Source: Gemmatimonas phototrophica (lineage in GTDB: Bacteria > Gemmatimonadota > Gemmatimonadetes > Gemmatimonadales > Gemmatimonadaceae). From it: DNA of 64,000 nucleotides. The number at the start of each line of letters is the position of its first letter. Position 1 is the first letter of the stretch. Positions 8,639-17,577 of this stretch are shown piece after piece. The stretch spans positions 4,278,001 to 4,342,000 of the forward strand of contig NZ_CP011454.1 in NCBI RefSeq assembly GCF_000695095.2, written 5' to 3'. Below the pieces are notes generated by a model. The model did no database searches and was not told the DNA's origin. It saw nothing but the letters and a program-made list of their open reading frames with translations. The translations under genes were made by a program, and so were the position numbers.

Positions 8639-10321
8639 CTACCGCTCCCACGCCACCTGCGGCGACGGATAGTAGTTGATCCCCAACAGTCGCCAGCGCG
8701 GCGCGTGTGCCGCAATGCGCGTGCGGAACCCCTCCCAGCTGCGCTGCGCCGTCGCACTCCACCCCACCTCGGCCAACGCGGGCAAACGCGGCATGAGCAG
8801 GTATTGCGCGGCGTTGAGGTTCTTGATCGTCTCGCTCCACAGCGGCGCTTCCACCCCCAAAATGGACGACTCGGTCAGCCCGGGTGAGTACGTGGCCGGG
8901 TCCCAGTCGTACGCGGTCTGCAGCTCGATATAGCCCGCCCAGCGTAGTCCCACTTCGGTGGTCGGAGTGTACTTCATGTCGAGATACGTGCGCGGGCCCG
9001 GTGACATGATGAGCTGGTTCCCCTGCTTCACCGCCAACAGCGCCGTATCGCTGCGCCAGAGCTGAGCGATGCTTCCCGGACGCAACGTGGCTTTTCCTAC
9101 TTCTTCCCAGCCCACCATCGTCTTGCCGTACTTGGCCACGATGGCCTGCGCACGCTCCACAAATCGCGCGTACTGTTTGTGGCTGAGCACTTCCACTTCG
9201 TCGCCACCAATGTGCACGTACGCACCCGGTGTCATGGCCGCGATTTCGCGCACCACGTCGTTCACGAACCGCCACGTGATGGCCTTGTCTGGGCACAACG
9301 CGCTCCACCCGACGCGAATGCCCGTGTACACTCCCGCCGGTTGCGTGCCCTCGCCAAAAATGCTCGGCGTGGGGCGACTGCACCCAAGGCGCGGATACGC
9401 CGCAATGGCGGCGTTGGTGTGCCCGGGCATATCGATCTCCGGCACCACCACGATGTGGCGAGCCGCGGCGTAGCGCACGATGTCAGTGTAATCGGCCTTG
9501 GTATAAAAGCCGCCCGACGCTCCCCCCACCTCGGTGCTGCCGCCCACCTGCGTGAGCTTGGGCCAACTCGCAATGACAATACGCCACCCCTGATCGTCAG
9601 CCAGGTGCAGGTGCAACCGATTCAACTTGTACAGCGCCATCAGGTCGATATGCTGCATGACCTCGTCTACCGTGAAGAAGTGGCGCGCCACATCGAGCAT
9701 GGAGCCACGCCACGCAAAGCGCGGCACGTCGGTAATACGGCCGCTCGGCACCGAGACCGTTGGCGCGAGCCGCAGCGCACTGTGCTCCGCCTCGATCCCC
9801 CACGGCAGCAGCTGACGCAGTGTGGCCACGCCCCAGAACAGACCGGCGGAAGTACGCGCCACCAGGCGTATCGTGTCGGCGGTTATGTCGAGCGTGTAGC
9901 CCTCGTTGCGCGTGCCGGGCGCCGTCGCCACGTTGGCCAGCGCGCTCGTATCGACGCGCAACAGCAGCACGTTTCCGGGCGCCGCCATGGCGCGACCAGC
10001 GCGGCGCACGGGCAGCCGCAACGCCGTTGACTTGCGCAGCATGCGCGCCAGGAACTCTCCCGTCTGCATCACGTCGGCCGGGCCATCGGCCACGATGGCG
10101 GTGGACGCCGAGAAAACAAACGGCGCCCCCGTGACGGCCACCACGCTGGTGGGGACGGGTACCACGCGGTGCGCATCGAGCGTGGTGAGCGGCGCCGACA
10201 CCACCGGCGCGGCGACAGGAGCAGACTGCGCGAGCAGCGGGGTCACCGGGGCGACGCCGAGCAGCGCGAGGGCTGACCAGACGCGGCGGCCAACCCGCAA
10301 GGCAATTCGAGGTGTAGGCAT
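8639..10321 (-). CDS. Glycoside hydrolase family 20 beta-N-acetylhexosaminidase
   Basis: A 560-residue exported GH20 enzyme that removes terminal N-acetylglucosamine or N-acetylgalactosamine from chitin- or glycan-derived oligosaccharides. After a signal peptide (to about residue 31) comes the small alpha/beta GH20b domain (about 45-185), then the TIM barrel. Barrel landmarks are LHLHLADDQGWRI, VPEIDMPGHTNAA and the catalytic pair in HIGGDEVEV near residues 370-375, used for substrate-assisted catalysis. The C-terminal MPRLPALAEVGW is also typical. It is transcribed divergently from the PVC-type dehydrogenase gene across an 82-bp gap. Confidence 0.92.
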   Translation of the reverse strand: MPTPRIALRVGRRVWSALALLGVAPVTPLLAQSAPVAAPVVSAPLTTLDAHRVVPVPTSVVAVTGAPFVFSASTAIVADGPADVMQTGEFLARMLRKSTALRLPVRRAGRAMAAPGNVLLLRVDTSALANVATAPGTRNEGYTLDITADTIRLVARTSAGLFWGVATLRQLLPWGIEAEHSALRLAPTVSVPSGRITDVPRFAWRGSMLDVARHFFTVDEVMQHIDLMALYKLNRLHLHLADDQGWRIVIASWPKLTQVGGSTEVGGASGGFYTKADYTDIVRYAAARHIVVVPEIDMPGHTNAAIAAYPRLGCSRPTPSIFGEGTQPAGVYTGIRVGWSALCPDKAITWRFVNDVVREIAAMTPGAYVHIGGDEVEVLSHKQYARFVERAQAIVAKYGKTMVGWEEVGKATLRPGSIAQLWRSDTALLAVKQGNQLIMSPGPRTYLDMKYTPTTEVGLRWAGYIELQTAYDWDPATYSPGLTESSILGVEAPLWSETIKNLNAAQYLLMPRLPALAEVGWSATAQRSWEGFRTRIAAHAPRWRLLGINYYPSPQVAWER

Positions 10322-10403
10322 GGCGGAAATTTACGTCGCGGGCTGTATCTTGCCGTTATTGTCGCCCCGCCCTCTCGCTGACGTTCCCACCTGCCCCCCT
10401 CCG

Positions 10404-13400
10404 ATGACGCTTGTCCGCGCTCGGTACATCGTGCGCCGCTGGATTGGCGCCGTGCTCCTGTTGTTGCCCACAACGCTGCCCGCCCAAACCACCGCCACCG
10501 CCGCGGAGGCGCTGCCGCGCAGCGGCCCCGTGCCGCGCGACACGGTGCGCGAACGTGCCATGCGTCAGCAGCTGCGGGTGGCCGACGGATTTTCGGCGAC
10601 GATCTTCGCCGCCCCGCCGGTGGCCATGTATCCGGTGTGTCTCACCGCGACCACGGAGGGGGCCGTGTTCGTCTGCGTCGATCCGAACCTCTCGCTCACG
10701 GCCACCAAGGGGCGCGGACGCATTGTGCGCCTCGTGGACGACAACAGCGACGGCGTGGCCGATCGGTATACCATCTTTGCCACCATGGACAGCCCACGCG
10801 GCGTGGCCTACGACGGCAAGACGCTGTACGTCATGCACCCGCCCAATCTCACCGCCTATCGGGACACCACCGGTGATGGCATCGCCGACGTGTCAGAGGT
10901 GCTGGTGAACGGGTTGGGCTTCGACCTCGACTTCCGTGGCGCCGATCACACCACCAACGGCATCACGCTGGGCATTGATGGGTGGTTGTACATCGCCGTC
11001 GGCGACTATGGCTATCGGCGCGCCGTGGGCAAAGATGGCACCGCCATTACGCACCGCGGTGGTGGTGTGGTGCGTGTCCGTACCGATGGCACCGGGCTTG
11101 AGATGTACGCGCAAGGCACGCGTAACATCTACGATTTGGCGGTCGATCCATTTCTCAACGTGTTCACGCGCGACAACACGAACGATGGCGACGGTTGGGA
11201 CATTCGCCTGCATCATCTCCCCGCCGGTGCCAACGTGGGGTATCCCGCGCTGTACAAGAACTTTGCCAGTGAACATCTCCCGTCACTCGCCGACTACGGG
11301 GCAGGTTCGGGCACCGGTGGGCTGTGGGTGCACGACCCCGGCTTCCCCAATGGTTTTGGGAACACGTTGTACACTGCCGACTGGCTCCTCAACGAAGTAT
11401 TCCGCCACCCGCTCACTACGCGGGGCGGGAGCTACGCCGTGCAGCAGGAAAAGTTCGTCACCGTCCCCCACCCCGCCGATATGGCGATGGACGGCCAGTC
11501 GAACATGTTCATCGCCAGTTTGGCTGGTGGCAGCTACACCTATGAAGGCGATTCGGTGGGTTACGTGGTGCGCGTCAGCCCAAACCGTACCAGCGCGCCG
11601 CCCGCGCCCAACATCAATCGCGCGAGCGACATCGCCCTGCGTACGCTGCTCGTTCATGCGAATAGCGAATATCGTACCCGGGCACAGCGAGAGATCCTTC
11701 GGCGCGGTGAACGTGCCGGCGTCGTCGTTGGTCTGACTGCCCTTGCCCGCCACGCTCGCAACCCGGCGTACGCGCGTGTCGCCGCGATGTTCACCCTCAA
11801 ACAGCTGATTGGCCCCCGCTCTCACGGCGTGCTGCGCACCGCCGCCACCGCGAGCGAACCGCTGGTCCGCGCCATGGGCCTGCGCGCGCTCACTGATGAT
11901 CTGCGCCAGACCACCGGCGTTGAGCCGTCGCTATTTGTGCAGGCTCTCGCCGACATCGATCCGCGCGTGCAAATGACGGCGATCACGTCGCTGGTCCGTC
12001 TGCGGGCGCGTCCCGAGGCCAACGCCATCGTGCCGTTGACCGCCAGCGCCGATGTGGCGGTCGCCCACACCGCCATCAACGGTCTCGTAGCCCTTGGCGC
12101 CGCAGACGCGGCCCTTGCCGCACTGAGCAGCAGCGCCCCCGGCGTGCGCGCCGGCGCCCTGCGCGCGCTGCAAGCCATGCATGTTCCGGCCGTGACATCG
12201 TCGCTCATCACGATGGCGGGCACCAACGCACCGCTCGATGTCATGGCGACCCTCGCCCGTTTGTATCACCGCGAAGCCGAATGGACCGGCACGTGGTGGG
12301 GAACACGCCCGTCGTTTATCGGCCCGTACTTTGCGCCAACCCCATGGGCGGAGAGTGCCCGCATTGCCCCGGTGTTGCGGGCTGCGGTTCGCTCGGCCAG
12401 CGCAGCGGCGGCACCCGCGCTCATCACCACCCTGGTTCGCAACCGTGTCCTGCCGCAGGGGGCCGACGCCCTCGTGCGCGCCGCACTTGCTTCTACGGTC
12501 ATGCGCGGGGAGATCATCGACACATTGATCGGCCACAGCACGGTGCCCGCGTCATGGACGCCGATGCTCACGCAGGTCAGCGCACTCAGCACCGCGCACC
12601 GCGCCGGCGTGGCCCAACTGCTCGCTGGTGAAAGTGCCCTACCTGAGGGGACGCTTGCTCTGGCGCGCGGGTACGTCGCCGATGCCACCATCGACGACGA
12701 GACACGCGCGGCACTTATGGGCAAGGTGGCGGGTTTGCCAGGGCGTAGCGGGCTGGATGCCGCGACCTCACTCCTTTCGTTGATGACGCCAGCCATCACG
12801 CCGGCGGGAACCACCGCTGGTCCGCTTGAAGCGGCGTGGCGACGATACGTGGGCGATCGCCGGCGTCTCACGGAGCTTGATTATTTCATCGATCTCTCGC
12901 GTTCCGCCGTCGCCGAGCAACGCGTGCTGGGCTTTGCCGTTTTGCTGCAGTCGGTTCGCGGTGCGCGCACGGCGGCGGCCATCACCGACAGGGTGCAGCC
13001 CGTGCTCGCCGCTGCGTGGCAGAGCTACGCGGCCTCGGCCGACCTCGCGCGTGCCGCTCGCGTCATGCGTGTGGAGAATGCCTACGCCGCTCAATTGGCC
13101 TCTCTGCCTCAGGCGCCGCCAATGCGGGCGCCAGCCACCGAATGGGAACCGCTGTTCAACGGCAAGAACCTGAACAACTGGGAGATCAAGTTCACGGGGC
13201 AGAAGCTCGGGGTGAACTTTCGCAATACGTTCCGGGTGGATTCTGGCATGCTGCGCGTGCGCTACGACAACTGGACCGACTTTACCGGACAGTTCGGCCA
13301 TCTGTTCACCAAGAAGCCGTATTCGTACTACATCGTTGCCGTCGAGTATCGCTTTGTGGGCAATCAGGTAGCGGGTGCGGGCAGCGGGAACAGCTGGGCC

Positions 13401-13928
13401 ATTCGCAACAACGGCATCATGGTGCATTCGCAGTCGGCGGCCAGCATGGGGCTGAATCAGGATTTCCCCATCTCCCTCGAGGTCCAAATGCTGGGCGGCT
13501 TGGGAGGCGGCACCCGGACCACCGGGAATTTGTGCACGCCAGGTACGCACGTGGTGATGAACGACAAGTTGGTCACCGCCCACTGCACCAACGCCGCATC
13601 AATCACCTACGACGGAGATCAATGGGTGCGCGTGGAAGCGATGGTGCTGGGTGATTCCGTCATCAAGCACATTGTGAACGGCGATACGGTCCTCACCTAC
13701 TACAAGCCCCAAATGGGTGGTGGCGCGGCGAACAACACCAATCCCGGTGTCCCCGTCGCCGGCAAGCTGTTGAGCGAGGGATTCATTGCCCTGCAGGCAG
13801 AAACGGCACCCATCGACTTTCGCAAAGTGGAGCTGCTGAATCTCAAGGGATGCATGGTAAAGACTGATCCCAATTATCGTGCACACTTCGTGAAGTCCGA
13901 CCCCATGGCGTGCAGGAAAAAACCGTGA
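10404..13928 (+). CDS. PVC-type dehydrogenase/HEAT/DUF1080 multidomain secreted protein
   Basis: A 1174-residue exported protein. Residues about 50-440 form a six-bladed propeller like glucose/sorbosone dehydrogenases and PVC-type membrane-bound dehydrogenases (VYDLAVDPFLNVFTRDNTND, DMAMDGQSNMFIASL). About 450-830 are HEAT-like helical repeats. From about 912 a DUF1080 concanavalin-like domain begins (LFNGKNLNNWEI), a family now linked to 3-keto-glycoside hydrolysis. No CxxCH is present; electrons may pass to the cytochrome c whose ATG overlaps this stop codon. The frame opens far upstream at 9906, but that part is antisense to the GH20 gene. The ATG at 10404 precedes a good signal peptide. 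Confidence 0.8.
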   Translation: MTLVRARYIVRRWIGAVLLLLPTTLPAQTTATAAEALPRSGPVPRDTVRERAMRQQLRVADGFSATIFAAPPVAMYPVCLTATTEGAVFVCVDPNLSLTATKGRGRIVRLVDDNSDGVADRYTIFATMDSPRGVAYDGKTLYVMHPPNLTAYRDTTGDGIADVSEVLVNGLGFDLDFRGADHTTNGITLGIDGWLYIAVGDYGYRRAVGKDGTAITHRGGGVVRVRTDGTGLEMYAQGTRNIYDLAVDPFLNVFTRDNTNDGDGWDIRLHHLPAGANVGYPALYKNFASEHLPSLADYGAGSGTGGLWVHDPGFPNGFGNTLYTADWLLNEVFRHPLTTRGGSYAVQQEKFVTVPHPADMAMDGQSNMFIASLAGGSYTYEGDSVGYVVRVSPNRTSAPPAPNINRASDIALRTLLVHANSEYRTRAQREILRRGERAGVVVGLTALARHARNPAYARVAAMFTLKQLIGPRSHGVLRTAATASEPLVRAMGLRALTDDLRQTTGVEPSLFVQALADIDPRVQMTAITSLVRLRARPEANAIVPLTASADVAVAHTAINGLVALGAADAALAALSSSAPGVRAGALRALQAMHVPAVTSSLITMAGTNAPLDVMATLARLYHREAEWTGTWWGTRPSFIGPYFAPTPWAESARIAPVLRAAVRSASAAAAPALITTLVRNRVLPQGADALVRAALASTVMRGEIIDTLIGHSTVPASWTPMLTQVSALSTAHRAGVAQLLAGESALPEGTLALARGYVADATIDDETRAALMGKVAGLPGRSGLDAATSLLSLMTPAITPAGTTAGPLEAAWRRYVGDRRRLTELDYFIDLSRSAVAEQRVLGFAVLLQSVRGARTAAAITDRVQPVLAAAWQSYAASADLARAARVMRVENAYAAQLASLPQAPPMRAPATEWEPLFNGKNLNNWEIKFTGQKLGVNFRNTFRVDSGMLRVRYDNWTDFTGQFGHLFTKKPYSYYIVAVEYRFVGNQVAGAGSGNSWAIRNNGIMVHSQSAASMGLNQDFPISLEVQMLGGLGGGTRTTGNLCTPGTHVVMNDKLVTAHCTNAASITYDGDQWVRVEAMVLGDSVIKHIVNGDTVLTYYKPQMGGGAANNTNPGVPVAGKLLSEGFIALQAETAPIDFRKVELLNLKGCMVKTDPNYRAHFVKSDPMACRKKP

Positions 13929-14389
13929 TGTTCACGCTTCCCCTGTTCGCATTCTCGCTCGCCGTGGCGTTCGTGACTCCGCCAGCGGTGCTGGCGCCGC
14001 CACCGCAGCCTCCCGACGGCGCCAAAATCTACGCGGCCACCTGCCAAGCCTGTCACCAGGCCAACGGCCTCGGACTCGGCACCCAGTTCCCGCCGCTCGT
14101 GGGCTCGGAGTGGGTCACGGGCCGCGAAGACCGACTCATCCTCATCATTCTCCACGGCATCACCGGCGAGATTGAAGTGGAGGGGGAATCGTTCAACGGC
14201 CTCATGCCCACCTGGGGCCCCACCTTTGGCGACGCCGATGTGGCGGCGGTTGCGACGTATGTTCGCGGAGCCTGGGGCAACAAGGCGGCTCCTGTTTCGG
14301 TCGCAACTGTGGCGCGCGTACGGGCGGCGTTTGCCACGCGCACTACACCGTGGACCGCCGGCGAACTGCAGCGGGCGCTGGCGAAGTAG
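13928..14389 (+). CDS. Class I c-type cytochrome
   Basis: A 153-residue periplasmic mono-heme cytochrome with a signal peptide (to about residue 21), heme motif CQACH near residue 38 and an axial-methionine candidate in GLMPTWG near residue 92. The start codon overlaps the stop of the upstream dehydrogenase (ATGA), showing translational coupling. This matches the known pairing, often fusion, of PVC-type dehydrogenases with a cytochrome. It is the likely electron acceptor for that enzyme; this role is inferred from context. The longer frame from 13910 adds only six residues. Confidence 0.88.
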   Translation: MFTLPLFAFSLAVAFVTPPAVLAPPPQPPDGAKIYAATCQACHQANGLGLGTQFPPLVGSEWVTGREDRLILIILHGITGEIEVEGESFNGLMPTWGPTFGDADVAAVATYVRGAWGNKAAPVSVATVARVRAAFATRTTPWTAGELQRALAK

Positions 14390-14414
14390 CCGGCAGCCCT
14401 CAAGCGGGTGTGAA

Positions 14415-15944
14415 CTACGGCCGGCGCAGCCAGCCCCAGTTCACCAGCGCCTCTTCGATAGCCGTGCGCATGATAGCCTGGCCCGGACGGTCATAGAAAC
14501 CAAAAAAGTGCGTCGCGTTGGGGACCGGCACGAACCGCACGTCATTGCCGACGACACGCGACATCACACTGAACCGTTCGGCATCGGCAAAGTCGCAGTA
14601 CTCATCCTTGGCCGCGTGAATCATGAGTGTACGCGGCTGACCGGCAGCAACAAGGTCAATTGGTGAAAAGAGGCGAACAGGAGCCCGCGCACTGACGCGT
14701 TTGTGGAAGTACCCGTCCTCCTTGGGGCCGGCGGGATCCACGCACACACCGCTCGTGATCACCGCCGCCGGATACCGACGCTCGGTCGGAGCAACACTGG
14801 TGTCGAGCACCTGAGCGGAATAGCCACGCGTGCCAAGCCACAGCGCGAGCCCCGCCCCGGAGGAGAAACCGGCGACACCAATGCGATGAGGATCAATGCG
14901 GAGGCGGGCCGTATTGCGCTGGACGTATTCGAACGCTGCCCGTGCGTCCTCGGCCTGCTCGATTGGGCCGGCGTCGAACCGGTTGCCGGTGCGAAACTCC
15001 ACCCCCACGACCGTGATGCCGAGCCGCCGGAGTTCACGGACAATGCCGGGTGAGTAGCTCCAGTTTCCTGACGTGCCTGACCCGCCATGAAACCAGAGCA
15101 AGGCGGGACGATCACCGGTGGTGTCGCCGGCGGTCGGACGCAGGAGGTGCAATTCGAGCGGAACATCGTCGATGCGGCGATAGGTGTCGATCGCGTGCCC
15201 GGCGCGCGTGGCGCGATGATCGGCGATCAGTGAGTCGACGCGCCAGCGTGCGGCCGAGTCGGGGCGCAATGCCATCCATTGGGCGTAGACCGAGTCGACA
15301 CCGCGTTCGTTGTTCTCGTCGAGATATGTGAGGAGCAATGCCGTGGTGATGCGCCGCTGTGCCGACTCGTTCTGGAACAGTGCGCGCGCCGCCTCAAACT
15401 CGGCGCGCAGCCATTGCGCGTCACCGGTGCGCAGGGCAGAGCGTCGCGCCAGCAGCGTGCGCGCGCGCTCGTGCACCAGCGCGCCCCGTAACTCGGCATG
15501 CTCCGGCAGCGACCACCAGCGTTCCTCCTCGAGCGGCAGGGTGCGGAGAAGTGTATCCAGCGTAACGTCGGGAGCCACATCCGCCGCCTCGCTCTCACGC
15601 CAGTGGAAGTAGGGCCACAAGACACGCCCCCAGGCGTGCCGGAGGCGGAGTCGCATCAGTTCTTCCTCGAACTGGCTCGCCGTGAGGCGCTCGCGATATC
15701 GCCCAAGCGCCTCGCGTTCACCCTCGAGCGCGGCGTCCCAGTTGCGGCGGAACTCCGCGGGGGGCGTTTGCCACGTGGCCGCAAACGCAGGTGTGGCGAG
15801 TGCGCTGTTCCGTTGCCGCCATTGGGAGAGAACCGAATCGGCGCCCGGCGCCTGCGCCGCAAGGCGAGCGCCGGGGCTGAGCATGGCACTCACGGTGAAC
15901 AGCGCGGCGAGCGCCCGACCGGCACCACGCGAAAGAGAGGTCAT
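14415..15944 (-). CDS. Secreted alpha/beta-hydrolase (esterase/lipase-like)
   Basis: A 509-residue exported protein in two parts. Residues about 35-260 are a charged, mostly helical region with no recognised domain. Residues about 270-505 form an alpha/beta-hydrolase of the esterase type: oxyanion motif WFHGGSG near 295, nucleophile elbow GFSSGAG near 360, acidic residue in HAAKDEYCDFA and histidine in NATHFFGFYD near the end. The substrate is unknown. Start 15944 precedes the signal peptide (GRALAALFTVSAMLSPGARLAAQA); the longer frame to 16055 is rejected. It is convergent with the upstream cytochrome gene. Confidence 0.75.
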   Translation of the reverse strand: MTSLSRGAGRALAALFTVSAMLSPGARLAAQAPGADSVLSQWRQRNSALATPAFAATWQTPPAEFRRNWDAALEGEREALGRYRERLTASQFEEELMRLRLRHAWGRVLWPYFHWRESEAADVAPDVTLDTLLRTLPLEEERWWSLPEHAELRGALVHERARTLLARRSALRTGDAQWLRAEFEAARALFQNESAQRRITTALLLTYLDENNERGVDSVYAQWMALRPDSAARWRVDSLIADHRATRAGHAIDTYRRIDDVPLELHLLRPTAGDTTGDRPALLWFHGGSGTSGNWSYSPGIVRELRRLGITVVGVEFRTGNRFDAGPIEQAEDARAAFEYVQRNTARLRIDPHRIGVAGFSSGAGLALWLGTRGYSAQVLDTSVAPTERRYPAAVITSGVCVDPAGPKEDGYFHKRVSARAPVRLFSPIDLVAAGQPRTLMIHAAKDEYCDFADAERFSVMSRVVGNDVRFVPVPNATHFFGFYDRPGQAIMRTAIEEALVNWGWLRRP

Positions 15945-16079
15945 GGTTCGTGCTACGCTCGACCCCTGCGCCGAGTTCCGGTCAGTTGAGGTCACGGGGC
16001 GGGGCCTTTTCGGGGTTGGAGCGGCGCGAACGATCAATGCTGCTTGATCCAGCACCGCCGCGTTAACTCGCTCCCGAGA

Positions 16080-17576
16080 TCAGCGCCCGCGACGGCGCGG
16101 GTCCATCACCGGCACGTTGCCCAGAAATGAGCGCGTCCACACCACCAGCACCCCACAGTCCCCCAGATCGGTGAACTCGGCGGGGCGCTGCATGGCGCGC
16201 GGATACATCTCAATGGCGGCCACTTCGCTGGGCGGCACGATTTCATCGATGGAGATGCCGTTGGCCTCAAAACGGAAGCCATCGAGGTAGATAGGAGGAA
16301 TACATTCGCCACCGCCACCACCGCGAACGTACACCACGTTGCCGTACCCCGCGCGCATGCCCAGCCGCACCCCCGGGATGCCCCACAGCACACTCGTGAG
16401 CTGCGTGCTGGTGCGCTCGCGAACGGTGGCGCCGTCGAGAATGGTGCCCAACCCGCGGCGCCACCGTCGTTCAATGGCTCGCACGTCGGGCGGCAACACG
16501 CGACCAGCGGTGACGCGCACGGTGTCCAGCATGACGCGCGACTTCTCGAGCGTCACCTGCACCGACAGCGGGATGCCCGGTGTAAGGACGACCGGCAGGC
16601 GGCGTGCGTCGAAGCCCACGGCGCGCACCTCCACCGTTTGCGTGCCCGCAACGGCATCGGCCAACCGAAAGGTACCGGTGCTGTCCGTGCGCACCACACT
16701 GCCGCTCCCCAACACGCGCGCAATCGCGTTGGCGAATGGCGATCCATCCGGTGTGCGCACCGTGCCGCGCACCATCCCCGCGCCACGCCGCAACGAGAAT
16801 GCCATGCTGTCGGCGCGCCCCGCCGCCGCCACCTCGCCGCCGGTGCCCGCAATTGCTGCGTCGCGCACGTCGAGCACGAAATCCGCCACCACATAGGCCC
16901 GTGTGGGCACGGGCAGTTCCACCACCCCGGTACTGTCGCGGCCGCGAGAGGCGAGTGCCGTGACCGTCGTGCCCATGGGTACGTGACAGAGTACGAATGT
17001 GCCCGACGAGTCGGTGCGCGCGGCGCGGGCCACCTCTTCGCGCCCCATGCGCGCCTTGGCAAACACCCACTCCGGCCAACTGGCCCGCACCATCGCCCCC
17101 ACCACCGGGCGTCGCCGCATGGCGTCGCGCACATCGCCCGTGACGACGGCCACACTGTCCTCCGGGGGAGAGCCGCACAGGCGCTTTGCCAGCGTGGCCG
17201 CACTCGGAATGGCGAGCGTGAGCGTGATGGTACCTGCCTCCACCACCTGCACCTGCGCCACCGGCGCCTCAATGCGCAGGGAATCGAGTCGCGGGTGCAG
17301 AAAGCTCACCAACCATGGGCCCGCTGACAGGGCCGGCACACTAAAGGCGCCGGTCGAGTCGGTGCGCGTGTCGATTCCGTCCGAAACCTTCCCTGGCTGA
17401 AAAAGCCGCACGGCGGCGTACGCCAGTGGCGCGCGGGCAACACTGTCGTACACCACGCCACGCACCGGCGCCGATACAGGAGGCCCTGCCGGTGTGAGCT
17501 GCGCCATGGCGGGGGCGCCACCGCCAAGCAGCATCAGCCCCGCTGCCAGCAACGCGCGAACCGTAGCGAAGTGCAT
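16080..17576 (-). CDS. CarboxypepD_reg / TonB-plug-like secreted protein (paralogue A)
   Basis: A 498-residue exported protein. A signal peptide precedes a carboxypeptidase regulatory-like beta-sandwich (VRGVVYDSVARAPLAYAAV). Two more such modules follow, the last in VRGTVRTPDGSPFANAIARV. The C-terminus (about 370-480) resembles a TonB-dependent receptor plug: RTSTQLTSVLWGIPGV, VYVRGGGGGECIPPIYLDGF and EVAAIEMYPRA, but no 22-strand barrel follows. It may therefore be a soluble or surface plug-like protein. The gene starts one base after the stop of paralogue B (TAG-C-ATG), forming a tandem operon. Confidence 0.72.
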   Translation of the reverse strand: MHFATVRALLAAGLMLLGGGAPAMAQLTPAGPPVSAPVRGVVYDSVARAPLAYAAVRLFQPGKVSDGIDTRTDSTGAFSVPALSAGPWLVSFLHPRLDSLRIEAPVAQVQVVEAGTITLTLAIPSAATLAKRLCGSPPEDSVAVVTGDVRDAMRRRPVVGAMVRASWPEWVFAKARMGREEVARAARTDSSGTFVLCHVPMGTTVTALASRGRDSTGVVELPVPTRAYVVADFVLDVRDAAIAGTGGEVAAAGRADSMAFSLRRGAGMVRGTVRTPDGSPFANAIARVLGSGSVVRTDSTGTFRLADAVAGTQTVEVRAVGFDARRLPVVLTPGIPLSVQVTLEKSRVMLDTVRVTAGRVLPPDVRAIERRWRRGLGTILDGATVRERTSTQLTSVLWGIPGVRLGMRAGYGNVVYVRGGGGGECIPPIYLDGFRFEANGISIDEIVPPSEVAAIEMYPRAMQRPAEFTDLGDCGVLVVWTRSFLGNVPVMDPRRRGR

Positions 17577-17577
17577 G

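Noticed and set aside
9906-10403. Upstream extension of the PVC-type dehydrogenase
   Set aside because: It is antisense to the GH20 signal region. A good signal peptide begins at 10404.
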